In this document: in pieces, positions 1 to 8,835 of the stretch | Layout of the letters: each line of letters begins with the position of its first letter | How positions within the stretch are numbered: position 1 is the first letter of the stretch | Assembly: GCA_021774445.1 (NCBI GenBank) | Contig: JAJFJA010000071.1 | Coordinates: 1 to 36,082 of the forward strand | Reading direction: 5' to 3' | DNA: 36,082 nucleotides | Origin: Alphaproteobacteria bacterium | GTDB taxonomy: Bacteria > Pseudomonadota > Alphaproteobacteria > UBA6615 | Notes under the pieces: generated by a model | Told to the model about the DNA's origin: nothing | Seen by the model: the letters and a program-made list of their open reading frames with translations, nothing else | Database searches by the model: none | Translations under genes and position numbers: made by a program

Positions 1-1
1 A

Positions 2-358
2 GATCGCAAGGCGGCGCTGAGATTTTTGCGCAAAGCGATGAAACCATATGGCCGTCCGGAAGCGATCGTCACCGACCGGTTTCGGTCCTACCGGGCCGCC
101 ATGCGAGGGATCGGCAACGAAGCACGCCAACAGACCGGTCGCTGGCTCAACAACCGGGCCGAAAATTCACACCAGCCGTTTCGTCGACGCGAGTGCGCGA
201 TGGCGAAATTCAGGAGCGCAAAGTCGCTACAGAAATTCGCCGCGATCCACACTTCAGTCCATAACCATTTTAATCGGGAACGTCACCTCAACAGCCGCCA
301 GAACTTCAAACGCAGCCGCTCCGCCGCCCTTGCCGAGTGGCCTCAGCTTGCCGCCTGA
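2..358 (+). CDS. IS6-family transposase, C-terminal part (cut by window edge)
   Basis: The frame is open from base 2, so the gene begins outside the window. The visible residues cover the second half of an IS6-type DDE transposase: DRKAALRFLRKAMKPYGRP, then VTDRFRSY (second catalytic Asp), then NNRAENSHQPFRRRE (catalytic Glu), and the usual LAEWPQLAA end. It is clearly related to the transposase on the minus strand at 34311-34850 but differs at many residues, so the two are separate members of the family and not recent copies. The two genes point towards each other. I could not find a convincing terminal inverted repeat after the stop codon. Confidence 0.9.
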   Translation, partial: DRKAALRFLRKAMKPYGRPEAIVTDRFRSYRAAMRGIGNEARQQTGRWLNNRAENSHQPFRRRECAMAKFRSAKSLQKFAAIHTSVHNHFNRERHLNSRQNFKRSRSAALAEWPQLAA

Positions 359-574
359 AATGCCGTCTCAACACCGGATTTTGGCTTTTGCAGACCAAGT
401 CGCATCCACCTGAGACTACCCGCTAACGTGATGGGGCGTCGATCCTCGGATTCCATCAGGGCCCGCGATCAACACAACCGCACGCAGAGGCCGGATAGAT
501 GACTGCAAACCCCAACCTCGCCGTAAATCAGAAATCCCTTGGCAAGCAGGGGGCGTTCATAGATGTCAATGCCG

Positions 575-2089
575 TCACCAGTCCTCGATTATTTGACTTG
601 ATGATTGTTGTAATCGGCGCGGCTCAGCCAAATCGTCTTTTGGATAGAACGGCCGCGCTAATTTCTGCCATGTCAGTCCTCGGAGGTCGGGTGTTGTGGG
701 CCCCTTGGTATCAAGGACGAACGCGGCGGCGAACGGATATGTCAGTCGGTAGTTCATCGGATTCTTGACGGAGACAAGCCGGGCGGCATGCACATCCAGT
801 CCCGCCGCCCGATAGGATTCATCGCCCCATTCATACGCCGCGTAGGTCGTGACGAGTACGCGGGTTTCGTTGATCGCGAGAACCACACTTTGACCCATCG
901 CAGCGGTAACGCCTCCGAGAAAACCTCCATCATAGGTGAACTGGCCGTCGAAAACGCGCTCGACGGTCGCCGTCACAGGAATGGGCGCGCCACGCGAGGT
1001 GTTGATCCGGTTGCCGACCGTTGTCGCGATTTCAGCGCCGCGCCCGGCCTTGGTCGCCTGCTCAGCGACAATGGGATCGACAATATGTACAAGCGATCCG
1101 GCGTCGGGCGCGAGACGCAGCAACGCCTCGAGGACGGCGACTCCATCGCCGGTGGACCCACCGCCGACGCAATCAGACGTATCGGCGAGGATTACGGGCC
1201 CATCTTCAATTGTCAACGCCGAGCGGATCGCTTCATCGACGGAAACAGTTTCGACGTCAAAATCATGGCGGCGCTGCCAAGCTTCGGATGCGATATGTTT
1301 TGCGGTCGCCTCCGCGGCGGCCACGTCGTCGTCCGAGACGACCACCGCCGCGAAGCCCATGTCGGGCACATCAAGCCAGGGTTGGACGGGAAAATAGCTG
1401 ACGACGCTAATCGGTCCATCGGCCTTCTCAAACCCGCGCGCGATCCGGTCGAGGTCGACCATCGGTCCCGCGCCGAAGGTGTGCTCATGGTGAGGCGCGA
1501 ATAACATTGGTAGTTTGGATACCGCCATAACCGGCTGCATCCGTCCTGCGATCGTATCAACCAGGCAACGAACGGCGCGCGCAGCGGTTTCCGGTGCATC
1601 GTCGTGGGGATAATGTTGATAGCCGATCAGGATGTCGCAGTTGGCAAGCATCGCCGACGTTATGTCGCCGTGGAGGTCGCAACTGATGGCAATCGGCGCC
1701 GAGCCGGCGATGAGGCGGACCTCCCCCAGCAATTCGCCTTCGACGTCGTCGGCGTCTTCGGCCATCATTGCGCCATGCAGCGCGAGGAACACGCCGTCGA
1801 ATGGGGCTGACGATCTTAACCGGTCGAGCAGATCATTTCTGAGCATTTGATGGCAATTGCGTTCGACGACGCCGCCGGAACCGCCATGGGTCGCAAGAAG
1901 CGGTACGATATCGGCACCAGTTTTTTCGAGCTCCGCGATCGCGCCACCCATTTCGGTGCGCGTCCCGGAGAGACGCTGGGTGAGACTCGGGCCGGTCTCA
2001 AAGTATTTGTTTCGGAAATCCTGAATTCCGGTTCGGGCGACGCAGAAGGCGTTGCTCTCCTGCATTAGAGCGCCAATGGCGACCCTCAT
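575..2089 (-). CDS. M81 family metallopeptidase (MlrC-like)
   Basis: A 504-residue protein matching the MlrC/DUF1485 family, a zinc metallopeptidase family named after the enzyme that degrades linearised microcystin fragments; most members have unknown substrates. It begins MRVAIGALMQESNAF, then shows LALHGAM (about 102-108), DLHGDIT (about 138-144) and QHYPHDD (about 158-164), which are the family's metal-site blocks. Length is typical, so the gene looks complete. Its ATG overlaps the TGA of the aminotransferase gene upstream (ATGA), so it is the last gene of the operon. It has no signal peptide and is probably cytoplasmic. The natural substrate is unknown; hydrolysis of a small amide or peptide would fit the neighbouring aminotransferase and dehydrogenases. 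Confidence 0.85.
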   Translation of the reverse strand: MRVAIGALMQESNAFCVARTGIQDFRNKYFETGPSLTQRLSGTRTEMGGAIAELEKTGADIVPLLATHGGSGGVVERNCHQMLRNDLLDRLRSSAPFDGVFLALHGAMMAEDADDVEGELLGEVRLIAGSAPIAISCDLHGDITSAMLANCDILIGYQHYPHDDAPETAARAVRCLVDTIAGRMQPVMAVSKLPMLFAPHHEHTFGAGPMVDLDRIARGFEKADGPISVVSYFPVQPWLDVPDMGFAAVVVSDDDVAAAEATAKHIASEAWQRRHDFDVETVSVDEAIRSALTIEDGPVILADTSDCVGGGSTGDGVAVLEALLRLAPDAGSLVHIVDPIVAEQATKAGRGAEIATTVGNRINTSRGAPIPVTATVERVFDGQFTYDGGFLGGVTAAMGQSVVLAINETRVLVTTYAAYEWGDESYRAAGLDVHAARLVSVKNPMNYRLTYPFAAAFVLDTKGPTTPDLRGLTWQKLARPFYPKDDLAEPRRLQQSSSQIIEDW

Positions 2090-3003
2090 GACGAGGGCAC
2101 CTGATCGTATTCAATCGGCGTGCCATGCCATCCCGCTTCTCGTTTTTTCCAGTACAGGTCGCGCAATCGCCAGGTCACGGGTCCTGGCGTCCCGTCCGCC
2201 ACCGGTCGGCCATCAATTCTTGTGATTGGGATGAGTCCACCCGCTGTCGTAGACAGGAAGACTTCCGCGGCCTCCCTAAGGCGGTGTGCCGGAAGGGGCG
2301 CCGCCACGTATTCAAGATTGGTCTCGGCACAAAGTTCAAAGACGGTCCGCCTGGTCATACCATCGAGGACGCCCTGGCCCGGGGTTATCAATTTGCCATC
2401 GATCACGGCAAAAATATTGAACCCCGGCCCCTCTGTAACGTTCCCCTCGGCATCGCTCAGCACCACAGTTTCGGCACCGTGGTCGTAGGCCTCGAACAAC
2501 CCCATTTCGAAGTCGAGCCAGTGGTAGTGTTTGATCGTCGGGTCGACTGACGTCGAAGGAACTCTCTGGATGCCGCTGACAAAAAGATGCAGGCCCTGCC
2601 GCTGCTGCTCGGGTGTTGCCACCCAGATGTAGGGAACGCAGAAGACGTAGAACTGGTTGGCGCATTGCCTCGGGTCGCGCACACCGGCCGGCGGTACGCC
2701 GCGCGTCATGATGATTTGTACATAGGCATCGCGAAAACCGGTCTTGCGCACGCATTCGATTACGATCTTGCGGCGTGCTACCTCGTCGAATTCCCCGCTC
2801 ATGTGCAACCTGGCGATGTTGCGCTTGAACCGGGCGAGATGATCGTCGAGCCGGAAGACGACTCCCTTCCACACCGATATGGTGTCCTGGTTGGCGTCCG
2901 AACGTAGGAAGCCCCAATCGAGTAGCGGTATCCGTGCCTCCTCGATGGGCACGTAGGTTCCGTTGATGAAGGCAATGCCCTTGCTGAAGTCCCCATCAAT
3001 CAT
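2086..3003 (-). CDS. Class IV PLP-dependent aminotransferase (BCAT/D-amino acid aminotransferase type)
   Basis: The protein has 305 residues from the ATG at 3003. That start is preferred over an upstream ATG at 3036 because GGGAGA lies about seven bases ahead of it and because family members begin like MIDGDFSKGIAFINGTYVP. The fold-type IV pattern is clear. PTIKHYHWLDFEMG carries the likely PLP lysine (K158), and LSDAEGNVTEGPGFNIFAV carries the phosphate-region glutamate (E191). The family includes branched-chain and D-amino acid aminotransferases and 4-amino-4-deoxychorismate lyase, and sequence alone does not separate these. In this operon it plausibly converts an amino acid to the 2-oxo acid used by the downstream dehydrogenases, or the reverse. 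It overlaps the mlrC-like gene by 4 bp. Confidence 0.88.
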   Translation of the reverse strand: MIDGDFSKGIAFINGTYVPIEEARIPLLDWGFLRSDANQDTISVWKGVVFRLDDHLARFKRNIARLHMSGEFDEVARRKIVIECVRKTGFRDAYVQIIMTRGVPPAGVRDPRQCANQFYVFCVPYIWVATPEQQRQGLHLFVSGIQRVPSTSVDPTIKHYHWLDFEMGLFEAYDHGAETVVLSDAEGNVTEGPGFNIFAVIDGKLITPGQGVLDGMTRRTVFELCAETNLEYVAAPLPAHRLREAAEVFLSTTAGGLIPITRIDGRPVADGTPGPVTWRLRDLYWKKREAGWHGTPIEYDQVPSS

Positions 3004-3040
3004 AACTTTTCTCCCAGGTGCGTGGTCCGCCGCCATCCTC

Positions 3041-4321
3041 TCATAGGAGGACGAGCGTCAGGGACGGAACGAAAGCGACGAGTAGTATCGCCATGATCAT
3101 GATCGCCATCCACGGCAAGGCAGCGACCGCCACTTTGACAACCGGGGCGCCTGCGATATTGGCTCCCACGAACAGGCAGATGCCGACAGGTGGCGTGATG
3201 AGTCCAAGATTGAGCGCCATAATCATGAAAACTCCGAAATGGATCGGATCCATCCCGATACCAAGGGCGACGGGAAGTAGGATCGGCAGCAGAATGAAAA
3301 GCGTTGATGTTGCGTCGAGGAACATGCCGGTGACGATCAGTAGGGCGAGCATCGACAATAGGATGACCGTATCGGAGCCGCCACTCGACAAGAGCAGGTT
3401 CGAGACGACCCCCGGAATGCCCTGCGAGTTGATGATCCAGGCGAAGAGGGTGGCCGTCGCAACGATGAACATCACCGAGGTGGCGACGACCGCGGCGCGC
3501 TCGAAGACGCGCGGCACGTCGCGCCAGGTGATGTCCCGGTACACATAGATGGCAACAAACAGGGCGTAGAGCGTGACGAAAATAGCCGACTCCGTCGGTG
3601 TGAAGATGCCGAGCCGGATACCACCAAGTATGAGAACCGGCGCAATCAGCGCCCAGCCCGCGCGCAGGGTCGCTTTACCCAGAGGCTGCCGCGACACGGA
3701 TTGGATCGATCCATAACCGCGCAGCCGCGACAGAAGGACGGCGCCGACGGCGAATAGGATGGTGATGACTAGTCCAGGCACGACGCCAGCGAGGAACAAG
3801 TCGCTGATCGATTGCTTTGCCAGGACGCCGTACAGAATGAGCGCAATCGACGGCGGCACCAAATTAGCGGTCGTCGATGCCGCGGCGATCAGCGAGGCTG
3901 TGAAGTAACGTGGGTAGCCGTGCCGATCCATCGGTCCCGACATTATTGAGGTGACCGCGGCCGTTTCCGCCGCCGCCGAACCGGTCAGTCCGCCGAACAA
4001 GAAACACGTGAAGACTGACGTGATGGCGAGACCACCTGGGACCCGGCCGAACAGTGCATTGAAGAAGTCCACCAGCCGAGAGCCGATCGAACTTTCCGAG
4101 ATGATCGTGCCGGCAAGAATAAAAAAGGGAATGGCCAGCAGCACGAAGGAATCGAGCGAGGTCATGATCATCTGGGTGCTGAGCTCGATCGGAGCGATGT
4201 CGAACAGCCATAGCGTCAGCGCGGCGCTGAGCCCGAGGCAGATGGCGATCGGTAGCCCACCTGCCAGAAACAAGAACAGGAGCCCGAAGAGGCTAAACGA
4301 GACGATGACCTGCTGGCTCAT
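3041..4321 (-). CDS. dctM: TRAP transporter large permease (DctM)
   Basis: A polytopic membrane protein of 426 residues from the ATG at 4321, matching the DctM subunit that forms the sodium-coupled translocation channel of TRAP transporters. Hydrophobic helices fill the sequence, and family blocks such as LLAIPFFILAG, FGGLTGSAAAETAAV and LNLGLITPPVGI are present. I chose 4321 because it gives a 4-bp ATGA overlap with dctQ and has GGGGA about six bases upstream; an ATG at 4336 is also open. Together with dctQ and dctP it makes a complete high-affinity importer, usually for carboxylates or other small organic acids. Confidence 0.93.
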   Translation of the reverse strand: MSQQVIVSFSLFGLLFLFLAGGLPIAICLGLSAALTLWLFDIAPIELSTQMIMTSLDSFVLLAIPFFILAGTIISESSIGSRLVDFFNALFGRVPGGLAITSVFTCFLFGGLTGSAAAETAAVTSIMSGPMDRHGYPRYFTASLIAAASTTANLVPPSIALILYGVLAKQSISDLFLAGVVPGLVITILFAVGAVLLSRLRGYGSIQSVSRQPLGKATLRAGWALIAPVLILGGIRLGIFTPTESAIFVTLYALFVAIYVYRDITWRDVPRVFERAAVVATSVMFIVATATLFAWIINSQGIPGVVSNLLLSSGGSDTVILLSMLALLIVTGMFLDATSTLFILLPILLPVALGIGMDPIHFGVFMIMALNLGLITPPVGICLFVGANIAGAPVVKVAVAALPWMAIMIMAILLVAFVPSLTLVLL

Positions 4322-4833
4322 CGCGTTCCCCGCCATGCGGGAAGAATTTCCACTTGGACGATCCGAATAATGCTTAGAAAGCAGCCGAGCGGGACTGATG
4401 CGGTTAGCAGCGCCGCCGGCAAACCAACATTCGTCACCGCGTCGATGCGAATCTGAAACTGCGCCACTTTGATTGCCGAATAGGCGAGGTAGATAAGAAA
4501 CCCGATCGCGAGTAGCCAGACCAGGATGACGTAGACGCGCCGGACGGTTCCGCTGAGGCTGTCGACTACCAAGTTGACGTTGATGTTCTCGCGGTACCGA
4601 AAGGTCATCGCAAGCGACAGGAACACCAGTACAATGAACATGTTCGGCAGCAACATCTCGGTTCGGGATATCGGAAGCGGAATCGCGTAACGATTGACGA
4701 TCTGAGCCGTGCCGGTCACGAGCATGCCGATGAAGACCAAGGTCACAAGACCGCGTTCAAGGCGGTCAACGAGCGGCGGCGATTTCGGCCCCGGCGATTC
4801 GTCGTTTTGGCTGCTGAGCGGCGGATTGATCAT
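4318..4833 (-). CDS. dctQ: TRAP transporter small permease (DctQ)
   Basis: The 171-residue protein has about four hydrophobic segments, as expected for the small TRAP membrane subunit that partners DctM. The N-terminal 30 residues are polar and proline-rich, followed by a first helix near LVTLVFIGMLVTGTAQIV and the family-like FRYRENINVNLVVDSL loop. The ATG at 4833 has GGAAG five bases upstream; a TTG at 4845 is in frame but less likely. It overlaps dctM by 4 bp. DctQ proteins are poorly conserved, so its identity rests mainly on size, topology and position between dctP and dctM. Confidence 0.9.
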   Translation of the reverse strand: MINPPLSSQNDESPGPKSPPLVDRLERGLVTLVFIGMLVTGTAQIVNRYAIPLPISRTEMLLPNMFIVLVFLSLAMTFRYRENINVNLVVDSLSGTVRRVYVILVWLLAIGFLIYLAYSAIKVAQFQIRIDAVTNVGLPAALLTASVPLGCFLSIIRIVQVEILPAWRGTR

Positions 4834-4942
4834 GTGGTCTTCCAACGGCGTGCGGTCATGGGCGGAGGCAACGCCGCGTGTGCGCGCAGCCTCGGCAGAT
4901 CGATGCTAGTGTAACTTCCGTAGAGTACGGTGTGCTCTCACC

Positions 4943-4976
4943 CGGCCGCCCCAGGCGAGAATGCCCGAGGCGGCCG
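4943..4976 (-). promoter_or_regulatory. Intercistronic stem-loop between dctP and dctQ
   Basis: CGGCCGCC at 4943-4950 is exactly inverted at 4969-4976, and further partial pairing lies inside and outside the stem. There is no T-run, so it is not a strong intrinsic terminator. Its place just after dctP suggests partial termination or protection of the dctP message, which would give more binding protein than membrane subunits. That role is inference. Confidence 0.55.
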
Positions 4977-5016
4977 AGCGGGAGAATGGGCGGGAGCAGT
5001 TCGGACTTGAACTACC

Positions 5017-6039
5017 CTAGCGCCCGAGTTCAGTGCGTGCCTTGTCGGCCTCGCCGATGGCCAGCGCAATGATGTCCGCACCGATGACGTCGTTGAACTG
5101 GCTGTACAGTGGTTGCAGGAGCTCGCGGAACTCGCTGATCGCCTCCGGTGCCGGACGGAGCACTTCCATACCGAGTTTCTCCAACTCAGCTGGTAGTTCG
5201 ACATCCTGCTTTATCGCAATCGCCCGTTGCTCGAGGACGGCGTTGCGCGCCTCTTCGAGAAGCACCGTCTGGAACTCCTCGGACAAGTTGTCGAACTTGT
5301 CCTTGTTCATCAGGATATGGAACGGGTCGTAGACATAGTTCCATTGGGTCACGTAGTCCTGCACCTCGTAAAGACGGAACGACATAATAGTAGAGAAGGC
5401 ATTCTCCTGGCCGTCGACGGCGCCTGTTTGAAGGGCCTGGAAGGTCTCCTGCATATTCATCGTCACCGCTTGCGCCTCCATCGTCTTGAAGGCCGCGAGA
5501 AACACTTCCGTTCCGGCAACGCGCAATTTCAGTCCCTTGATGTCGTCGGCGGTGGCCACCGGACGTTTACTGTTGGTCAGTTGCCGGAAGCCATTAATGC
5601 CCGTACCGAGCGCCTTGATGCCATATTCTTCGTACCAACTTGCTGTCGCGTCGCCAAGCGGTCCATCGATGACCTTAATAGCGACCTCGTGATCGTCAAT
5701 AAGGAAGGGCAGGCTGTACACATCGAAACGGCGATCAACGAAAAGGCCGGCGATGATGGTTGAAAGGAGGGACATGTCGATGATCCCGCCGCTCAGCAGT
5801 TCCATCTCCGTCTTGAAGCTGCCGCCCGCCAGCGTGTGGTTGGGAAAGAGCTCAATCTTAAGCCGCCCGCCGGTGCGCTCAGCGACGCGTTCCGAGAGAA
5901 TCTTGCCGGCGACAAACACGTGGCCATCAGGCCGGTCATTTGCTGACAGCTTGAGCGTAACCGTCTCTTGAGCGAAGGCTTGGGCGGAAACAGAAAGCAT
6001 TCCAAGCACCGCAACTCCGAATAATAAGCTTTTCCGCAT
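5017..6039 (-). CDS. dctP: TRAP transporter periplasmic substrate-binding protein (DctP)
   Basis: A 340-residue protein with a classic signal peptide (MRKSLLFGVAVLGMLSVSAQAFA, cleavage near residue 23). The mature part matches the DctP family: KLSANDRPDGHVFVAGKILSERV near the start, GLKLRVAGTEVF with the conserved ligand-binding arginine (R173), and QTGAVDGQENAF. The arginine normally forms a salt bridge with the substrate carboxylate, which suggests an organic-acid ligand. AGGAGG lies seven bases ahead of the ATG. It sits 12 bp after the hydroxyacid dehydrogenase gene, so it belongs to the same operon, and is separated from dctQ by a stem-loop spacer of about 180 bp. Confidence 0.95.
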   Translation of the reverse strand: MRKSLLFGVAVLGMLSVSAQAFAQETVTLKLSANDRPDGHVFVAGKILSERVAERTGGRLKIELFPNHTLAGGSFKTEMELLSGGIIDMSLLSTIIAGLFVDRRFDVYSLPFLIDDHEVAIKVIDGPLGDATASWYEEYGIKALGTGINGFRQLTNSKRPVATADDIKGLKLRVAGTEVFLAAFKTMEAQAVTMNMQETFQALQTGAVDGQENAFSTIMSFRLYEVQDYVTQWNYVYDPFHILMNKDKFDNLSEEFQTVLLEEARNAVLEQRAIAIKQDVELPAELEKLGMEVLRPAPEAISEFRELLQPLYSQFNDVIGADIIALAIGEADKARTELGR

Positions 6040-6050
6040 GGTCTTTCCTC

Positions 6051-7127
6051 CTATTGGTCGTCGGTTGTTCGCCTGGTTGTGCGCGTTGGTTCACGGTACC
6101 CCAGACATTGAAGTGGCGACCGGTTCGGGCGTCGTGCCGGTGGACCACCACTTTTCGGTCGGCGCACCACGTTTTCGAGTGGTGCACCACTAGCGAAGCG
6201 ATCTAGATTCCCTGCGATTTTTGTCCATCGGCGGGAAAGCATTCCCTCGGTCCAAGCCGCGACATGAGGTGTCATCAAGACATTGGGCAATTCCGAGAAC
6301 GGATACCGGGACGGGCGCGGCGTCGGGTCATCGTCATCCGGATAACGCCACCAGACATCAAGGGCGGCGCCAGCGATCTTGCGATCGGACAGGGCTACAA
6401 AGAGCGCCGCTTCGTCGACGATTTCTCCCCGGGCGATATTGATCAGGACCGCCGAGTCCTTCATCAGCGCCAATCGGCGCGCATCGATCAATCCACGCGT
6501 TTCAGTCGTGAGCGGACACGCAATCACAACAAAATCGCAATGCGGCACCATGGTATCCAGCGCCGTCATGCGTCCCGACCATTCGAGAATGGGATCGTCC
6601 GGTTCCCGCCGCGATACCGCGACCACCGTCATGCCGAATGCGGCCGCCCTTTTGGCGATAGCCTGAGCGATTCTTCCATATCCGATCAAACCAACCGTTG
6701 CGCCTGCAAGCTCGCCATGCAGAGGGCCGAAGGAGACATGGCTGCCGCTCCAATCACCGCCGCGGAATTTTCGATCGAGTCCGCGAAGATCAATGCGGAG
6801 TTCGAGCATCGTCAGGAGGGCGAACTCGGCCACGGCAGTTTCATGCTCGAAAACATTGCAAACGGTACACGTCTCGGGGATGGTGCCCCAATCGACGGCA
6901 TCGGTCCCGGCATTTGGGAGTTGAAGAAACCGCAGCTTGGCCGCTTTTCGACTGAGGCTTTGGTTCCACCCTTGCGAAATGGCGGCGTCCGCCGTGGACA
7001 GTATATCCATCAACAGGCTGTCGGGATCTTGAAGCGCGACGGTTTGGATCTCCCACAGCGTTGTCAGCGATGCCGCAAGCCGGTCGACGTTGCGGGTGGC
7101 GTAAGGATCGACGAGGACACAGCGCAT
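6051..7127 (-). CDS. D-2-hydroxyacid dehydrogenase, NAD(P)-dependent
   Basis: I place the start at the ATG at 7127, giving 358 residues beginning MRCVLVDPYATRNVDRL, because the longer frame to 7199 lies inside the SDR gene. The NAD-binding domain shows VGLIGYGRIAQAI (about 146-157), INIARGEIVDEAAL with the catalytic Arg (R233), and MTPHVAAWTEGM with the catalytic His (H288). The family reversibly reduces 2-oxo acids to D-2-hydroxy acids. The C-terminal tail of about 35 residues is rich in Arg, Pro and Thr and unlike the family core, so it may be an added tail or a late frameshift. It starts five bases after the SDR stop and is followed by the TRAP genes. Confidence 0.88.
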   Translation of the reverse strand: MRCVLVDPYATRNVDRLAASLTTLWEIQTVALQDPDSLLMDILSTADAAISQGWNQSLSRKAAKLRFLQLPNAGTDAVDWGTIPETCTVCNVFEHETAVAEFALLTMLELRIDLRGLDRKFRGGDWSGSHVSFGPLHGELAGATVGLIGYGRIAQAIAKRAAAFGMTVVAVSRREPDDPILEWSGRMTALDTMVPHCDFVVIACPLTTETRGLIDARRLALMKDSAVLINIARGEIVDEAALFVALSDRKIAGAALDVWWRYPDDDDPTPRPSRYPFSELPNVLMTPHVAAWTEGMLSRRWTKIAGNLDRFASGAPLENVVRRPKSGGPPARRPNRSPLQCLGYREPTRTTRRTTDDQ

Positions 7128-7132
7128 GGCGG

Positions 7133-7864
7133 TCACATTCCGACGCCGCCGGAGACCTTGACCACCTCGCCGGTGATGTAACTGGAGGCGGGCGAACAAA
7201 GAAACGCGACGGTTTCCGCCATGTCGCGCGTTCGACCCATGCGCGGGATCGGGTAGTCCTCGACACCGTAGTCATAGCCGTGCATCACCGCCGATGTGAG
7301 CACGGGACCCGGCGCAATGGCGTTGACCCTGATACCCCGACCGCCATATTCGCGCGCCGCCCATTTGGTCAGGCCGATCAGACCTGCTTTCGCCGCGGCA
7401 TAGGCCGGACCGGATCTTCCATCCGACCCCTTCGCAGGAAGGCCGCCGATGACTCCGGAAATAGAGGAAACGTTAACGATGGCGCCGGTCTCGGCGGACA
7501 GCATGTATGGCAGCACCGCACGCATGAAGAAAAACGCACCGGAAAGGTTCTTGTTCAGCTCAGCGAACCAAACGTGGTCGGTCAGGTCGACAAAGCCGGT
7601 TCGTGCGCCGCCGCCGGCGCAATTCACCAAAATATCGATGCGCTCGTGAAGGCAGTACGCCTCAGCAACCGTTGCGGTTGCGGCCGAGGAGTCGGTTACG
7701 TCGCATACCAATGCCAACACTGCATTCGCGACCTCCGCTCCGATGAGATCAACGACCACGACGCGTGCGCCACGCTCCGTCAGGACTGAGGTGATGGCCC
7801 GGCCGATATGTCCCACGCCGCCGGTAACGATGGCGACTTGCCCGTCGAGGTCGTTGCCGGTCAT
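7133..7864 (-). CDS. SDR family NAD(P)-dependent oxidoreductase
   Basis: A 243-residue classical short-chain dehydrogenase/reductase. It shows the cofactor motif TGGVGHIG (residues 14-21), NCAGG (81-85), the catalytic serine region NVSSISG, and YAAAK (Y155, K159). The C-terminal block SPASSYITGEVVKVSGGVGM is typical of the FabG-like group. It overlaps the E1-beta gene by 4 bp. The substrate cannot be deduced; oxidation or reduction of a hydroxy or keto intermediate in the same pathway is the natural guess. Confidence 0.92.
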   Translation of the reverse strand: MTGNDLDGQVAIVTGGVGHIGRAITSVLTERGARVVVVDLIGAEVANAVLALVCDVTDSSAATATVAEAYCLHERIDILVNCAGGGARTGFVDLTDHVWFAELNKNLSGAFFFMRAVLPYMLSAETGAIVNVSSISGVIGGLPAKGSDGRSGPAYAAAKAGLIGLTKWAAREYGGRGIRVNAIAPGPVLTSAVMHGYDYGVEDYPIPRMGRTRDMAETVAFLCSPASSYITGEVVKVSGGVGM

Positions 7865-8835
7865 GCCGCCACCATTTCGCGGATCGCCTGCTCGATGTTC
7901 TGTTGGGTTACCCGATAGGCGGTTTCAAGGGGTGGCGAGAACGGGACCGGCGCTCTCGGTGCGCCGAGACGCCGCGGCGGCCGGCGGAGTTCACCGTCAA
8001 CATTCTCGGCAACAGTTGCGACGATTTCCGCGCCGAGGCCGCAGACCTGAACGGCCTCGTGGACGACCAGCAGCCGGCCGGTCTTTCTCACCGAGGCAAG
8101 CACGGCCCCGGTGTCCCACGGCCACAACGAACGCAGGTCCAGCAATTCGACGTCGGTGCCGCTATGGACGCAGGCCTCCATCGCCTTGTGCGCGACCGAT
8201 GCCATGGCAGACCAAGTAACGACGGTGACATCACCGCCTTCCCTGACCAGACGGGCCTCGCCAATTGGGACGCAATGGTCGCACTCGGGAATTTCGCCCG
8301 TGCTCTGCCATATGGCGCGGGGTTCGATGAAAATGACGGGGTCCTCGCATCTAATCGCCGACTTCAAAAGGCCCTTGCAGTCGGCGGCAGTCGATGGTGC
8401 AAGCACAACGAGCCCCGGGACGTGGACGTACCAGCTTTCGAGTGATTGCGAGTGCTGCGCGGCCGATCCCGTCACCATTCCTTGCGGCAGACGCACGACA
8501 ACCGGAACCCGTGCCTGCCCGCCGAACATGAACCGCGCCTTGGCAATCTGATTGATCAATTCGTCGATCGCCGAAAGTGCGAAATCGGCAATGCGCATTT
8601 CCACGACCGGTCTCGTACCGGCAAGGGCCCCGCCAAGACCGGCCGATACGATCATCGCTTCCGAGATTGGAGACGCGACGATGCGATCGGGTCCGAACTC
8701 GCTGATCAGATCACGGTATTGTCCGTAAAGGCCCCCGACGTGGAGGTCCTCGCCAACCGCCCAGACCGTTGCGTCGCGCCGCATTTCCTCGGCCAGGCCG
8801 TCGCGAACGGCCTCAAGGACAGTCTGCGTCGTCAT
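7861..8835 (-). CDS. 2-oxo acid dehydrogenase E1 component, beta subunit
   Basis: The 324-residue protein matches the transketolase-like beta subunits of pyruvate, branched-chain 2-oxo acid and acetoin dehydrogenases: a start like TVLEAVRDGLAEEMRRD, GEDLHVGGLYGQYRDL, then VASPISEAMIVSAGLGGALAGTRPVVE, and LPQGMVTGSAAQHSQSLESW. It pairs with the alpha subunit encoded immediately upstream (4-bp overlap). No E2 acyltransferase or E3 lipoamide dehydrogenase gene lies in the window. The pair must therefore borrow these from elsewhere or act in a different way. Substrate unknown. Confidence 0.92.
   Translation of the reverse strand: MTTQTVLEAVRDGLAEEMRRDATVWAVGEDLHVGGLYGQYRDLISEFGPDRIVASPISEAMIVSAGLGGALAGTRPVVEMRIADFALSAIDELINQIAKARFMFGGQARVPVVVRLPQGMVTGSAAQHSQSLESWYVHVPGLVVLAPSTAADCKGLLKSAIRCEDPVIFIEPRAIWQSTGEIPECDHCVPIGEARLVREGGDVTVVTWSAMASVAHKAMEACVHSGTDVELLDLRSLWPWDTGAVLASVRKTGRLLVVHEAVQVCGLGAEIVATVAENVDGELRRPPRRLGAPRAPVPFSPPLETAYRVTQQNIEQAIREMVAA

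Noticed and set aside
499..768. A plus-strand frame of 89 codons opposite the M81 gene
   Set aside because: Most of it lies antisense to the clear M81 coding region, and the product resembles nothing known.
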